In this document: positions 9,543 through 18,465 of the stretch, piece after piece
Numbering within the stretch: the stretch's first letter is position 1
Layout of the letters: the number at the start of each line of letters is the position of its first letter
From: Actinoallomurus sp050942425
GTDB taxonomy: Bacteria; Actinomycetota; Actinomycetes; Streptosporangiales; Streptosporangiaceae
Assembly (NCBI RefSeq): GCF_050942425.1
Contig: NZ_CP192063.1
Coordinates: 10,230,001-10,294,000, forward strand
Length of the DNA: 64,000 nucleotides
Direction of reading: 5' to 3'
The notes under the pieces: model-generated
What the model was told of the DNA's origin: nothing
The model's input: the letters and a program-made list of their open reading frames with translations, nothing else
The model's database searches: none
Made by a program: the position numbers and the translations under genes

Positions 9543-10010
9543 CAGCCATCTCCTTTCCGTTCGCTGTCGCTTCCGCGTCGCTCGGTCGATTCCGATGCCC
9601 CGTCGCACCGGTGCGGGCCATGCGGGGCGACACCGCGGACGAGCAGGTCGCAACAGGCCACGCTGGGCGCGGCGCTTCCCCATCGCTCCGACCCCAGGGG
9701 CGGCCCGAGCCGGCACAGTGAGGGACGCTCCCAATTTGGAACGTGACCTCACTACTCTTAGTGGTCCCTTTTCAGATTTCCGTGCCAATTAAGCATTGCC
9801 AGCGGCACTCACGGAACCCTTCCCCCTGTCCGCTTCCGGCCACCGACCTGCGACAAGATCGGACAACAGCGGCCATGACGCACATAACTCCGCAGTCTGA
9901 CGACCGAGGTGATATCACCGATTCCCGGACCAGTTCGGTCGGCCTAAACTGCGAGCGCGTCGAGGATCTCCACCCCTCTGCCACTCGGGGGACATGCCCG
10001 AAAGCCGTAC
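9543..10010. other. 468-bp intergenic region, no gene supported
   Basis: Upstream region of the WXG100 gene and downstream of the MFS gene. No frame with convincing codon bias was found. It contains an AT-richer patch at 9730-9800 with a small inverted repeat, CACTA-CTCT-TAGTG (9750-9763), which may be an operator or part of the WXG100 promoter. Nothing else was seen. Confidence 0.5.
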
Positions 10011-11261
10011 TCAGGACTCTTGGGGGACGGCAGTCGGCGCGTCAGGGGTTCCGGCCGGGAGTCGGCGGATCGCGGGGACCGTGAGGGCGCCCAGGGCGAC
10101 GAGGAACTGTAGGACGCCCGTCAGCCAGAGGGCCGGGTAGGTGCCGAGTCCTGCCGCGAGCGGACCGGCGGTGGCCTGGCCGATGGGCTGGCAGGCGAAG
10201 GAGCCGAACCAGTCGTAGGCGCTGACCCGGGACAGGGCACCCGCGGGGACGTGGTGCTGGATGGCCGTCTCCATGAAGGTGTTGAAGACCGTCATCCCGA
10301 GGCCGCAGAGCAGAGCGAGGCCGGCCACGGCGATGACGGGGAGGCGAGCGGCGAGACCGAGGGTGGGCAGCGCGCAGAGGGCGATGGCGAGCACGCCCGT
10401 ACGCAGTGGGCGTCGTGGGCGGATGTGCAGGGCGGCGATGCCGCCGATGAGAGATCCGGCGCCGATGACGGCCTGGATGGTGGCCCATTCCGTCGGCCCG
10501 CCGGACGACCGGGCGGTGAGCGCCGGGCCGAGTACGTAGAACGCCGCGAACAGCAGGTTGGTGAGCGACGCCGTGGTGACGAGCGTCAGCAGCCAGGGTC
10601 TGGAGCTGAACTCCGTCCAGCCCTCCCGCAGGTCGCGTACGACGGACTGAGCCGGTGGCGGCCGGTGCGCGGGCGGTCGTAGCCGGGTGAGGGTGATCGC
10701 GCTTAACGCGAAGGTGACCGCGTCGGCGGCGATCGCCCATCCGGGGCCTGCCAGCGCGACCAACAGGCCGGCCAGGACGGGACCGGCGATCTTCCCGATC
10801 GAGATCGCCAGACCACGCAACGCGTTGGCCTGCTGAAGGCGCCCGCCGGTGACGATGGCGGGAACGAGGCCGGTGGACGCGGGGTTGAACACGGCGCTCG
10901 CCGCGCCGTGCACCGCCTGGAGGGCCGCCAGCTCCCAGATCGTCGCATGACCGGCGATCAGCAACGCGGCCATCGTTCCCTGGCCGAGGAAGCGCGCCAG
11001 GTCGGCGACCACCATGATCCGGCGGCGGGGCAGCCGGTCGGCGATGACACCGCCGACCAGCAGGCCCGCGATGAGGGGGATCGACTTGGCCGCCAGAACG
11101 TACCCGAGATCTGCGGGCGACCCGGTGAGGTCGAGGACCGCGAACGCCAATGCGACGCCGATCATGCCGTCGCCGAGCAGCGACGCCGACTGACCGATGA
11201 AGAATCGCCGGAAATCGGGCTCTCTCAGGACGGCGAGCGCCCCGGGGGCCCTCGGGCGCAT
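10011..11261 (-). CDS. MFS transporter (drug-exporter type)
   Basis: 416 residues with about 12 hydrophobic helices. It starts RPRAPGALAVLREPDFRRFF and continues to a conserved cytoplasmic loop GGVIADRLPRRR, the MFS motif A (GxxxDRxGRR-like) between helices 2 and 3. This pattern is typical of the MFS_3/enterobactin-exporter-like efflux group of actinomycetes. The ATG at 11261 has GAAGGGAG before it, so the longer open frame upstream is not used. No regulator gene is adjacent. The substrate cannot be inferred. Confidence 0.85.
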   Translation of the reverse strand: MRPRAPGALAVLREPDFRRFFIGQSASLLGDGMIGVALAFAVLDLTGSPADLGYVLAAKSIPLIAGLLVGGVIADRLPRRRIMVVADLARFLGQGTMAALLIAGHATIWELAALQAVHGAASAVFNPASTGLVPAIVTGGRLQQANALRGLAISIGKIAGPVLAGLLVALAGPGWAIAADAVTFALSAITLTRLRPPAHRPPPAQSVVRDLREGWTEFSSRPWLLTLVTTASLTNLLFAAFYVLGPALTARSSGGPTEWATIQAVIGAGSLIGGIAALHIRPRRPLRTGVLAIALCALPTLGLAARLPVIAVAGLALLCGLGMTVFNTFMETAIQHHVPAGALSRVSAYDWFGSFACQPIGQATAGPLAAGLGTYPALWLTGVLQFLVALGALTVPAIRRLPAGTPDAPTAVPQES

Positions 11262-11543
11262 CGCTTCTCCCTTCGACGTCCCGCCCCCAACGACGGCCCG
11301 CGGGCCCGTCATGGACGGATGAGAAGTTCGGTCGTCGAGTACGGTCGGTCGCGCGCAATACCGGAATTGCACCGGAAATCATCATGATCGCATGGTTTTC
11401 CGAGCTTCTTGTTCGGCGCATTGCCGGGTCGGTTGGAGGCCTCGACGGCGGTCCTCGAGCGGACACGGAGGATTACGGCGGGAACCCTTGCCGGGGCCTC
11501 GGTGGCGGCAGCGGACAGGACCAGACCGCGTGAATCGCGCGCT

Positions 11544-12152
11544 TCAGGCTGGCGGCGCGAGGCAACCGGCGATCGTGGACAGTCGGTCCAGCATGGCCTC
11601 GACGTGGGCGAGTGGAATGCCGTCGGCCCTACTCCACGTCAGGATGGACGTGCCCGAGATGCGCCACGCCTGAGCGGGCCCGTCGAGCAGGATCGGGGCC
11701 AGCTCGCGCAGCGCCCCGCCCGCCCATGTGGGGTCGTCGGTGTGGACGTGGAACCGTTCATCCACGCGCGGATCGCCGGTCACGACACCCGGTCGCTCGG
11801 GTGGCGCCGACGTGCGAGGCGTCACCTGCAGGCGCGGCGCCGAAGCCGGCAGGTCGAGTAGGGCGGCGATCCAGTAGGACGAGTTCTCCCAGCCGCGGCG
11901 GCCGAAACTGTCATCGAGGATCTCCTGCTCGCGCCGGTATCCGAAGACGACCGCAGACCGGTCGCGATACGCACCGCGCATCACGTCCCACAGCCGGTGC
12001 CGGTGGCGGCCGAGCACGGGGAACGGATACGCGTCCGGGGCCCGCTCAGGCGGGTGGAACGGCTCCCCGCGAAGTCGCTCGAGGAGCGCGCCTTCCTCCT
12101 TGCGCGAGATGCCGCAGGTCCAGCCGCGCTCGGCGGCGAACGTCCGTGGCAT
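11544..12152 (-). CDS. Conserved hypothetical protein
   Basis: 202 residues, no signal peptide or membrane helix. It begins PRTFAAERGWTCGISRKEE. The C-terminal half has a predicted alternating beta/alpha pattern ending in a helix (HVEAMLDRLSTIAG). Segments FHVHTDDPTWAGGAL and AWRISGTSILTW resemble actinobacterial proteins of unknown function that carry a DUF3137-like C-terminal module, but I cannot confirm a family. The start at 12152 was chosen over one 27 nt upstream because GGGAGA precedes it. Codon bias is typical of a real gene. It is divergent from the next small gene with a 136-bp shared upstream region. Confidence 0.6.
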   Translation of the reverse strand: MPRTFAAERGWTCGISRKEEGALLERLRGEPFHPPERAPDAYPFPVLGRHRHRLWDVMRGAYRDRSAVVFGYRREQEILDDSFGRRGWENSSYWIAALLDLPASAPRLQVTPRTSAPPERPGVVTGDPRVDERFHVHTDDPTWAGGALRELAPILLDGPAQAWRISGTSILTWSRADGIPLAHVEAMLDRLSTIAGCLAPPA

Positions 12153-12288
12153 GAGGTGTCTCCCGCCGAAGCGCTTCACTCGTCCGTACCATATCCCGCC
12201 TCATCGGACCCGCCGCGGAGCTCTGCGATCGGCCGGGAGCGGACCCCGCCATGGGACAGGAAGCGCTGCTCAATGTACGGAGGCATGA

Positions 12289-12738
12289 GTGATCGAGTCG
12301 GCTCAGGAGGCGGCACTCGCCAGGCTGCTGGCCGTGCGCCCGCTGATGGAGGAAGGCCCCGATGGAGGGCCGACCGACGGGCTGTGTTCGGCCATCGAAG
12401 ACCTGATGGTGGTGCTGGGTTCGGAGGACATCGCCGACCTTGTCGCCGATGCCGTGGTCGCCGGGCGAACCTCGTTGGACGACGCGGATATCTATCTGGG
12501 AGTCGCCGCCTGGTCGGGCACCGAGAACGGCGCATCGATGCAACGCACTCTGGAGTCGTGGTTGCGTGCCGGCGATGACGTCGTACGGGTCCGCCTAGCC
12601 CTGCACTCTGAGTGCTATCCCTTTCGTGACGCGGACGAGATGGTGGCAGTACTGAATGAGCTCGTACAGCGGTTGCCGCAGTTCCGGGAACGCTGCGCGG
12701 AGCTGATCGCTTCGCGCTCCCGTCGACCCCATGGGTGA
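12289..12738 (+). CDS. Hypothetical helical protein
   Basis: 149 residues, GTG start with GGAGG 5 nt upstream. It is acidic and predicted largely alpha-helical (for example LCSAIEDLMVVLGSEDIADLVADAVVAG), with no membrane segment and no motif I recognise. It resembles the small solitary helical proteins often found in actinomycete variable regions. The next gene is a decayed methyltransferase, which suggests a region of turnover. No function is proposed. Confidence 0.55.
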   Translation: MIESAQEAALARLLAVRPLMEEGPDGGPTDGLCSAIEDLMVVLGSEDIADLVADAVVAGRTSLDDADIYLGVAAWSGTENGASMQRTLESWLRAGDDVVRVRLALHSECYPFRDADEMVAVLNELVQRLPQFRERCAELIASRSRRPHG

Positions 12739-12821
12739 ACTCCAGCATCCGAAAAAGGCGGATTCATATCCGCGCAACACTCGATAAGCCGTTTTATGGC
12801 TGATTTCGATACGTTGTCGTT

Positions 12822-13262
12822 GTGCTGGACTATGACCGCGAGGCCGCGGGGTACGACGCGTCCCGGGGTGGAGAGGCGCGGGCCGAGGCCGCGCGTGTGC
12901 TGCGGGCCGGAGGCGTCCTGATCACCACGGTGGACAAGAACCAGGCCGCCTTCGCCGTCGACAGCGATGTCGCCGCGGTGACGGCGGCCGCGCGGCGTGC
13001 GTACGTCCCGAAGGAGCCCGACCACGTGGACCGCGTGGTCGCGTCGGCGGCCGGGCACGGTCTTCGGGTGGTCGGAGAGACGACCTTTACCGGGATCGGG
13101 CAGGGCCGGAGTCCGCGGCAGTGGTGTGAGCGGATCCGGGAGGGCCGGATCCCCTGGGCCCGTGCGGCCGATCCGGCACGGATCGCCGAGGAGCTGTCCT
13201 CGCTGCCGGACCAGGAGGTGGCTCGGCCCGACCCTCTGTACCGGCTCATCGCCCTGGCCTGA
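12822..13262 (+). pseudogene. SAM-dependent methyltransferase with the catalytic core deleted
   Basis: 146 residues, GTG start. Residues 1-23 (LDYDREAAGYDASRGG) match the N-terminus of a class I methyltransferase. The next residues, RVLRAGGVLITTVDKN, belong to the strand-5 region some 100 residues further on in such enzymes. The glycine-rich SAM motif I (DVxCGTG) and motif II are missing. The frame stays open, so an in-frame internal deletion is likely, possibly between similar GCCGAGGCCGC tracts on either side. The family is usually about 240-260 residues. It could still be expressed but cannot bind SAM in the normal way. Confidence 0.7.
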
Positions 13263-13322
13263 AGCCCCGTGGGGTGACCGCCGCGATGCCCGAGCAAGTG
13301 GTTGGTTACATTGGAGATCGCC

Positions 13323-13362
13323 GCAACCCGGCGGCCCTTGAGCACGAGAGAAGCCGGGTTGC
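13323..13362. repeat. 10-bp inverted repeat upstream of the carboxylase gene
   Basis: GCAACCCGGC (13323-13332) and its exact complement GCCGGGTTGC (13353-13362), separated by 20 bp. It lies 40-80 bp before the acyl-CoA carboxylase start. It may terminate the upstream remnant gene or act in the leader or operator of the downstream gene. Confidence 0.45.
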
Positions 13363-13401
13363 CTAAACTCTTGGTCGGTCGGCAAGAGCGAGGAGTCGTA
13401 C

Positions 13402-15162
13402 GTGCGCAAGGTCCTGATCGCCAACCGGGGTGAGATCGCCGTCCGTATCGCACGGGCGTGCCGGGACGCCGGAATCGGCAGTGTCGCCGTCTACTCCGAG
13501 CCGGACCTGGACGGGCTCCACACCCGGGTCGCCGACGAGGCGTACGCGCTGGGCGGGCAGACGGCCGCCGAGAGCTACCTCGACATCGACAAGCTGCTTC
13601 GGATCGCCAAGGAGAGCGGCGCCGACGCCGTGCATCCCGGGTACGGGTTCCTCGCGGAGAACGCCGGGTTCGCCGAGGCGGTGATCGACGCCGGGCTGAC
13701 CTGGATCGGCCCACCGCCGAGCGCGATCGTGGCGCTGGGCGACAAGGTGCAGGCGCGGCACATCGCGCAGAAGGTCGGCGCTCCGCTGGTCGCGGGCACC
13801 AAAGACCCGGTACGGGACGCCGACGAGGTCGTGGAGTTCGCCCGCGAGAACGGGCTGCCGATCGCCATCAAGGCGGCGTTCGGCGGCGGAGGCCGTGGGT
13901 TGAAGGTGGCCCGTACGCTCGAGGAGGTCCCCGAGCTGTACGAGTCGGCCGTCCGCGAGGCGGTTTCCTCCTTCGGGCGCGGGGAGTGCTTCGTCGAGCG
14001 ATACCTCGACAAGCCGCGTCACGTGGAGACCCAGTGCCTCGCCGACCAGCACGGCAACGTCGTCGTGGTCTCGACGCGTGACTGCTCGCTGCAGCGCCGG
14101 CACCAGAAGCTGGTGGAGGAGGCCCCGGCGCCGTTCCTGTCCGAGGAGCAGCTGGCGACCCTGTACGCCAGCTCGAAGGCGATCCTGCGGGAGGCGGGGT
14201 ACGTCGGCGCGGGGACGTGCGAGTTCCTCGTCGGCCAGGACGGCACGATCTCGTTCCTCGAGGTGAACACCCGCCTGCAGGTCGAACACCCGGTGACCGA
14301 GGAGGTCGCCGGCGTGGACCTGGTCCGCGAGATGTTCCGCGTCGCCGAGGGCGAGGAGCTGGGGTACGACGACCCGGCGCTGCGCGGCCACTCGATCGAG
14401 TTCCGCATCAACGCGGAGGACGCCGGCCGCAACTTCCTGCCCGCGCCGGGAACGATCACCCGGTGGAGCGCCCCGAGCGGGCCGGGCGTGCGCCTCGACT
14501 CGGGCTTCGAGCAGGGCATGACGGTCCCGCAGATGTACGACTCGATGATCGCGAAGCTCATCGTCACGGGCGCGAACCGGACGGAGGCGCTCCAGCGCGC
14601 CCGACGCGCGCTCGCGGAGTTCGAGGTCGGCGGAATGCCCACGGTCATCCCGTTCCACCGCACGGTCATCGAGGACCCGGCGTTCGTCGACGCGCCGTTC
14701 CGGGTGCACACGCGCTGGATCGAGACCGAGTTCGACAACACGATCCCGCCGTACGACGCGGCGGTGGAGACCGAAGAGGCCGCCGAGCGGGAGAGGGTCA
14801 CCGTCGAGGTCGGCGGCAAGCGCATCGAGGTGGTGCTCCCCGCCGGGCTGGGCGCCACCGCCTCCACCGGCGCCTCCGGGTCCGGCCCCGCGGCCCCGGC
14901 CCGGCGACGTGGCGGCAAGAAGGGCGGCGCTGCGGCCGTCGGTGGAGACTCTCTGGTCAGCCCAATGCAGGGCACGATCGTCAAGATCCTCGTCGAGGAC
15001 GGCGCCACGGTCGAGGCGGGAGCCACCATCGTGGTCCTGGAGGCCATGAAGATGGAGCAGCCGCTCACGGCGCACAAGGCGGGCACCGTCACCGGGCTGT
15101 CCGCGGAGGTCGGCCAGACGGTCTCCAACGGCGCCGTCATCTGCGAGATCAAGGACGCCTAG
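13402..15162 (+). CDS. accA: Acetyl/propionyl-CoA carboxylase alpha subunit (biotin carboxylase + BCCP)
   Basis: 586 residues, the usual length for actinobacterial AccA. The biotin-carboxylase half runs from RKVLIANRGEIAVRIARA through the ATP-grasp glycine loop (FGGGGRGLKVA) to the conserved EVNTRLQVEHPVTE. An Ala/Pro linker follows. The C-terminal biotinyl domain has EAMKMEQP, with the biotinylated lysine near residue 550. It carboxylates its own biotin using ATP and bicarbonate; a separate beta chain, not in this window, transfers the carboxyl to acetyl- or propionyl-CoA. The GTG start has GAGGAG upstream. The product can feed fatty-acid synthesis or the methylmalonyl-CoA route, whose mutase lies at the right end of the window. 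Confidence 0.95.
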   Translation: MRKVLIANRGEIAVRIARACRDAGIGSVAVYSEPDLDGLHTRVADEAYALGGQTAAESYLDIDKLLRIAKESGADAVHPGYGFLAENAGFAEAVIDAGLTWIGPPPSAIVALGDKVQARHIAQKVGAPLVAGTKDPVRDADEVVEFARENGLPIAIKAAFGGGGRGLKVARTLEEVPELYESAVREAVSSFGRGECFVERYLDKPRHVETQCLADQHGNVVVVSTRDCSLQRRHQKLVEEAPAPFLSEEQLATLYASSKAILREAGYVGAGTCEFLVGQDGTISFLEVNTRLQVEHPVTEEVAGVDLVREMFRVAEGEELGYDDPALRGHSIEFRINAEDAGRNFLPAPGTITRWSAPSGPGVRLDSGFEQGMTVPQMYDSMIAKLIVTGANRTEALQRARRALAEFEVGGMPTVIPFHRTVIEDPAFVDAPFRVHTRWIETEFDNTIPPYDAAVETEEAAERERVTVEVGGKRIEVVLPAGLGATASTGASGSGPAAPARRRGGKKGGAAAVGGDSLVSPMQGTIVKILVEDGATVEAGATIVVLEAMKMEQPLTAHKAGTVTGLSAEVGQTVSNGAVICEIKDA

Positions 15163-15188
15163 AGCGCGTCCAGTAGATCGTGAGACAC

Positions 15189-15210
15189 GCCCGGGGCGAT
15201 CGCCCGGGGC
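15189..15210. terminator. Candidate terminator between carboxylase and YceI genes
   Basis: A stem of about 9 paired bases with one mismatch around a GATC-type loop (CCCGGGGCG then CGCCCGGGG). It sits in the 53-bp gap between two convergent genes. Confidence 0.45.
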
Positions 15211-15215
15211 GGAGA

Positions 15216-15788
15216 CTACTTTTGCAGGACGGCCTCGATCTCCAGTGTGATCTGGACCTTGTCGCTCAGTCCGAGGCCGCCGCCGGGCAGTGGGCTGTTG
15301 TCGCCGACTCCGAAGGCCAGACGGCTGACCTCGCCGGTGGCGGTGAAGCCGGCCCGCGCGCCGGATTGCGGGTCGGGCAGGAAGTAGTCGGGGCCGAAGC
15401 CGTGCACCTGGAGGGTGAGGGGCACGGTCTGGGTCACGTCCTTGAGGGTGAGTTCGCCGTCGAGGACGAAGTCGCCGCCTTCCATATGGATGCCGGTCGA
15501 GCGGTAGGTCATCGTCGGGTACTTGTCCACCTCGAAGAAGTCGGCGTTGCGCAGGTGGTCGTCGCGCTGCCCGTTCGAAGTGTCGACGGAGGCGATCTCT
15601 ATCGTGGCCTCGACGGTGGACTCCAGCGGGTCGGCCGCGGTGACCAGGCGGCCCTCGAAGGTGGTGAACCGGCCGCGGACCTTGCTGATCATCAGATGGC
15701 GGACCGTGAACTCGACGCTGGAGTGGGTCGGGTCGATGGCCCAGGTGCCGGCCAGGTAGCCGGGGATCTCGGTGAGGCTGGCGGTCAT
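15216..15788 (-). CDS. YceI family protein
   Basis: 190 residues. It starts TEIPGYLAGTWAIDPTHSSVEFTVRHL, the hallmark N-terminus of the YceI lipocalin-like family, and continues with the conserved FEVDKYPTMTYRST and FGVGDNSP-type segments. YceI beta-barrels bind long isoprenoid or fatty chains. This one has no signal peptide, as is common in actinomycetes. It is divergent from an HxlR regulator across 142 bp, an arrangement in which the regulator commonly controls the neighbour. Confidence 0.9.
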   Translation of the reverse strand: MTASLTEIPGYLAGTWAIDPTHSSVEFTVRHLMISKVRGRFTTFEGRLVTAADPLESTVEATIEIASVDTSNGQRDDHLRNADFFEVDKYPTMTYRSTGIHMEGGDFVLDGELTLKDVTQTVPLTLQVHGFGPDYFLPDPQSGARAGFTATGEVSRLAFGVGDNSPLPGGGLGLSDKVQITLEIEAVLQK

Positions 15789-15801
15789 GGTGTTCTCCCA
15801 A

Positions 15802-15836
15802 GGTTCCTGTTAGTAAGTTGGTTATGAATGGGAACC
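15802..15836. promoter_or_regulatory. Candidate HxlR operator region
   Basis: The shared upstream region of yceI and the HxlR gene holds an AT-rich core TTAGTAAGTTGGTTA (about 15810-15824). It is flanked by the inverted arms GGTTCC (15802-15807) and GGAACC (15831-15836). It lies 14-48 bp upstream of the yceI start, a sensible place for repressor binding. Symmetry of the core is imperfect. Confidence 0.35.
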
Positions 15837-15930
15837 GGCTTCATGCTGCTGCGCGAAGCCGAGGCACCACAAGAACGCACTTTTTTCTGCCTGAGTTATC
15901 GGGCGGTGCCCGAGTTATCCGGAGGGAACC

Positions 15931-16296
15931 GTGGACCATCACCCCGCCATGTGCCAGGCCCGGGAGGTCCTTGACCTGGTCGCGGACAAGTGGTCGCTGT
16001 ACGTCATCGCCGAGCTGGGGCAGGGCACCCGCCGGTTCAACGAGCTCAAGCGCTCGGTCGACGGCATCAGTCAGCGGATGCTCACCGTGACGCTGCGCGG
16101 GCTGGAGCGCAACGGGCTGGTCACCCGGACCATCTATCCGGTCGTCCCGCCACGGGTGGAGTACGAGCTGACCGAGCTCGGGCGGATGCTGTTGAAGGCC
16201 GCGATCGACCTCATCACGTGGGCGGAGAGCCATCTGCCCGAGATCCACGAGGCCCGGAGACGCTACGACACCTCGCAGCCGCCACTCCCGAGCTAG
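15931..16296 (+). CDS. HxlR family transcriptional regulator
   Basis: 121 residues, one winged-helix domain. The family signature is plain: CQAREVLDLVADKWSLYVI near the start, then RFNELKRSVDGISQRMLTVTLRGLERNGLV (recognition helix) and a wing ending EYELTELG. A Cys is present at position 8, the N-terminal position that serves as a redox or electrophile sensor in HypR/YodB-type members. The GTG start has GGAGGG upstream. It probably represses the divergent yceI gene and itself; the inducer is unknown. Confidence 0.88.
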   Translation: MDHHPAMCQAREVLDLVADKWSLYVIAELGQGTRRFNELKRSVDGISQRMLTVTLRGLERNGLVTRTIYPVVPPRVEYELTELGRMLLKAAIDLITWAESHLPEIHEARRRYDTSQPPLPS

Positions 16297-16363
16297 GTCC
16301 CGTCCCTTCGGGGATGGATGTGATCATGGACCCCCTCGCCATGGCGTCCCCGGAGAGATCTTG

Positions 16364-17640
16364 ATGCTGACCGACCTGTACGGCGCTCGCGTGCTCGCCC
16401 TCACTCCCGACGAGCGCCACGCGCGGTTCCGAATCTTCGTCGTCCGCTACGACAGGAAGCGGCAGAGTCACCCGCCGGACGCGATCTACCGAACTACGAC
16501 CTTCTCAATGGCGACTTCCACTACGAGCGAGATGGGCGTTGGCCGCATGAGTTCCTCCTCGTGTGGGGCGACTACGACGTGCACGTGACCGATGCGCGGT
16601 GGCTGCGGCACCTGAGCGTCGACCAGACGTTGGGAAGTTCGTCACGCGCGGCGACGACCGGGCATTTCCGTCCCGAGGACGCCCGGCACGTACCGGATCT
16701 GCGACGGCCCGCGGTCACGCTCACGCCGTTCCTTCCCGAGGACGAGGAGGAGGCCGACGAGCTTTGGGAAGAGAGCGTCACCGAAGGCCTGGTCTTCTCC
16801 GATGACTCCCGGTATCTGGCCGTCACCAGCGAAGGCGGCGAACTGGTGGTGTACGAGACGACCGGCTGGACCGAGTGTGCCCGCGCTCATCCGGAGGGCG
16901 AGCTCGACAATGCCATGTGGGTGCCCGGAGAGCATGTGATCGTGCTCAGCGACGCGTACGGAATCAGCGGCGCCTCGCAGTGGGCCTACGACGTGGACGC
17001 CGGTGCGGTGGTCGACGTGCCGGTGGAAGCCGGTCATGCGCGTTCGCACACCGGCCGGTACCGGGTGGAGTACGGGTCCGGCCCGCGGGTGGACTTCGTC
17101 AGCACGCCTCGGGTGCCGGACCGTGCGGTGCCGGTCGGGCCCGATGACGAGTTGCGATTGTCGGTGGATGACGTGCGATTGTCGGTGGATGACGTCGCCT
17201 TCGACGTCGCCGAGAGCCGCATGGTCGCGTGCCGGGGCCCGAACGTGTACGTGATGGATCCGGCCACCGGCGACCTTCTGGGGACGGTCACGGCCGGGGT
17301 CAGGCGGCTCGGGTCGGTGGCGGTGAGCCCGGACGGCGCCTATCTGGCCACCGCTCCCCACACCACGTACGGCATGACACCCTGGCCGCCAGACCCGGAG
17401 GTCGAGGGCCGGGAGGCCGGTGACGAGCCGTCGATCTGGCGGGTGGCCGACGGCGAGCCGGTGCTGCACTGCCGGATCGGACTCAACGTCGAGGCCCTGG
17501 CGTGGTCTCCCGACGGCCGGTGGCTGGCCGCCAATGTGGACGGCGAGTACCACCCGAGCGACCCGATGCAGATCTACGTGTTCCCGATCGGATTCTCCGA
17601 CGGCGTCCCGGACACGCCCTCGTCCCCGGGGTCGGCATGA
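16364..17640 (+). pseudogene. WD40-like repeat protein split by a frameshift
   Basis: The 5' part starts at ATG 16364 (GGAGA upstream) and reads LTDLYGARVLALTPDERHARFRI to about 16490. The continuation lies in another frame: NYDLLNGDFHYERDGRW, then the main 359-residue frame to 17640. Joined, the two give one protein of about 425 residues, so one base appears lost near 16480-16495. The C-terminal part has WD40/beta-propeller-like blades (LVFSDDSRYLAVTSEGG, SVAVSPDGAYLATA, ALAWSPDGRWLAANVDG). A sequencing error is the alternative to true decay. The downstream frame alone could start at GTG 16561 but would lack its N-terminus. Function unknown. Confidence 0.6.
17153..17194 (+). repeat. 21-bp perfect tandem duplication in the WD40-like gene
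   Basis: The 21-mer TGCGATTGTCGGTGGATGACG occurs at 17153-17173 and again at 17174-17194 without a mismatch. It adds seven residues (LSVDDVR repeated). It looks like a very recent slippage or duplication event. Confidence 0.9.
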
Positions 17641-17706
17641 CCGAGCGTGCGCGGTCACTGACGGGGCGAATGATCCTCACGAACACTCGCCGGTAGGCTC
17701 CTGGCC

Positions 17707-18465
17707 GTGTGGCCAGTGCGTTTTGTCCCAGCCGTGACCGCTGTGGCGCTTGGTGCCGGGTTGGGGCCCTTCGCGCCGACGGTCCCGGTGCAAGCTCCGC
17801 AAACGACGCCGGCCCCGGCCGTGGTCACCAAGGCCGACTACATCGCCGCGCAACTCGCTCACGATCCCGTCTTCATCAGCGACCATGTGCCGCGCGACGT
17901 GTCCCCGGAAGACGCCGGGAAGATCCGGGCGGCGGTGCGCGGGATGCCGGTTCCGACCTACCTCGCCGTGGTCGCCGAGACGCAGTCGGATGAAGATCCG
18001 GTCAAGAGCCCGACGGCCCTGATCGCCCTGCTGCACGACAAGCTGCAGCGGCCCGGCGTGTACGTCGTCATGCCGTCGAACGGTATCGGCGTGGACGCCC
18101 AGCAGTTCGGTACCAACCTGCCCATCGGACCGGCGGCCGACGAGATCATCTACTCCGAGCCGTACAACGCCGGCCCCGTGCGCGCCATCCGGCGTTTCGT
18201 GGACAACATCCGGTCCGGTCGGGCCCAGCAGCGTTACGACGAGGCGCACGCCAAGGGCAAGTCCGGTTGGGAGCCGAAGCCGTACCGGGAGGCGTCCGAC
18301 ACGATCGACGAGGCCCAGCAGGCCGGAGCGCTCTCGGGACTGGGCGTGGCGGCCCTCGCCGTGGCCTGGATCGCGTGGCGGTCCGGGAGAAAGCGGCCCC
18401 GCGCCGAACAGGTCGGCGGCAAGCGACCCCGGAGCCGGCACAACCGTGGAAAGAGAGCCCGCTGA
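17707..18465 (+). CDS. Membrane protein, first member of a five-gene paralogous family
   Basis: 252 residues, GTG start. A hydrophobic N-terminal segment (VRFVPAVTAVALGAGLGPFA) acts as signal peptide or anchor. It is followed by the family alpha/beta domain (DYIAAQLAHDPVFISDHVP, then VPTYLAVVAETQ and RPGVYVVMPSNG). A second hydrophobic helix near residues 213-230 (GLGVAALAVAWIAW) leads to a basic tail. Unlike its three downstream paralogues it lacks the C-terminal cysteine domain. The stop overlaps the start of the next gene (TGATG). I do not recognise a named family. The N-domain layout resembles TPM-type domains, but this is only a structural guess. Position and coupling imply it works with the next four proteins. 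Confidence 0.7.
   Translation: MWPVRFVPAVTAVALGAGLGPFAPTVPVQAPQTTPAPAVVTKADYIAAQLAHDPVFISDHVPRDVSPEDAGKIRAAVRGMPVPTYLAVVAETQSDEDPVKSPTALIALLHDKLQRPGVYVVMPSNGIGVDAQQFGTNLPIGPAADEIIYSEPYNAGPVRAIRRFVDNIRSGRAQQRYDEAHAKGKSGWEPKPYREASDTIDEAQQAGALSGLGVAALAVAWIAWRSGRKRPRAEQVGGKRPRSRHNRGKRAR

Noticed and set aside
13363..15801. 812-codon open frame on the minus strand opposite the carboxylase and YceI genes
   Set aside because: Spans two confident genes on both strands; composition is Arg/Asp/Gly-rich shadow sequence typical of high-GC DNA, with no recognisable domain.
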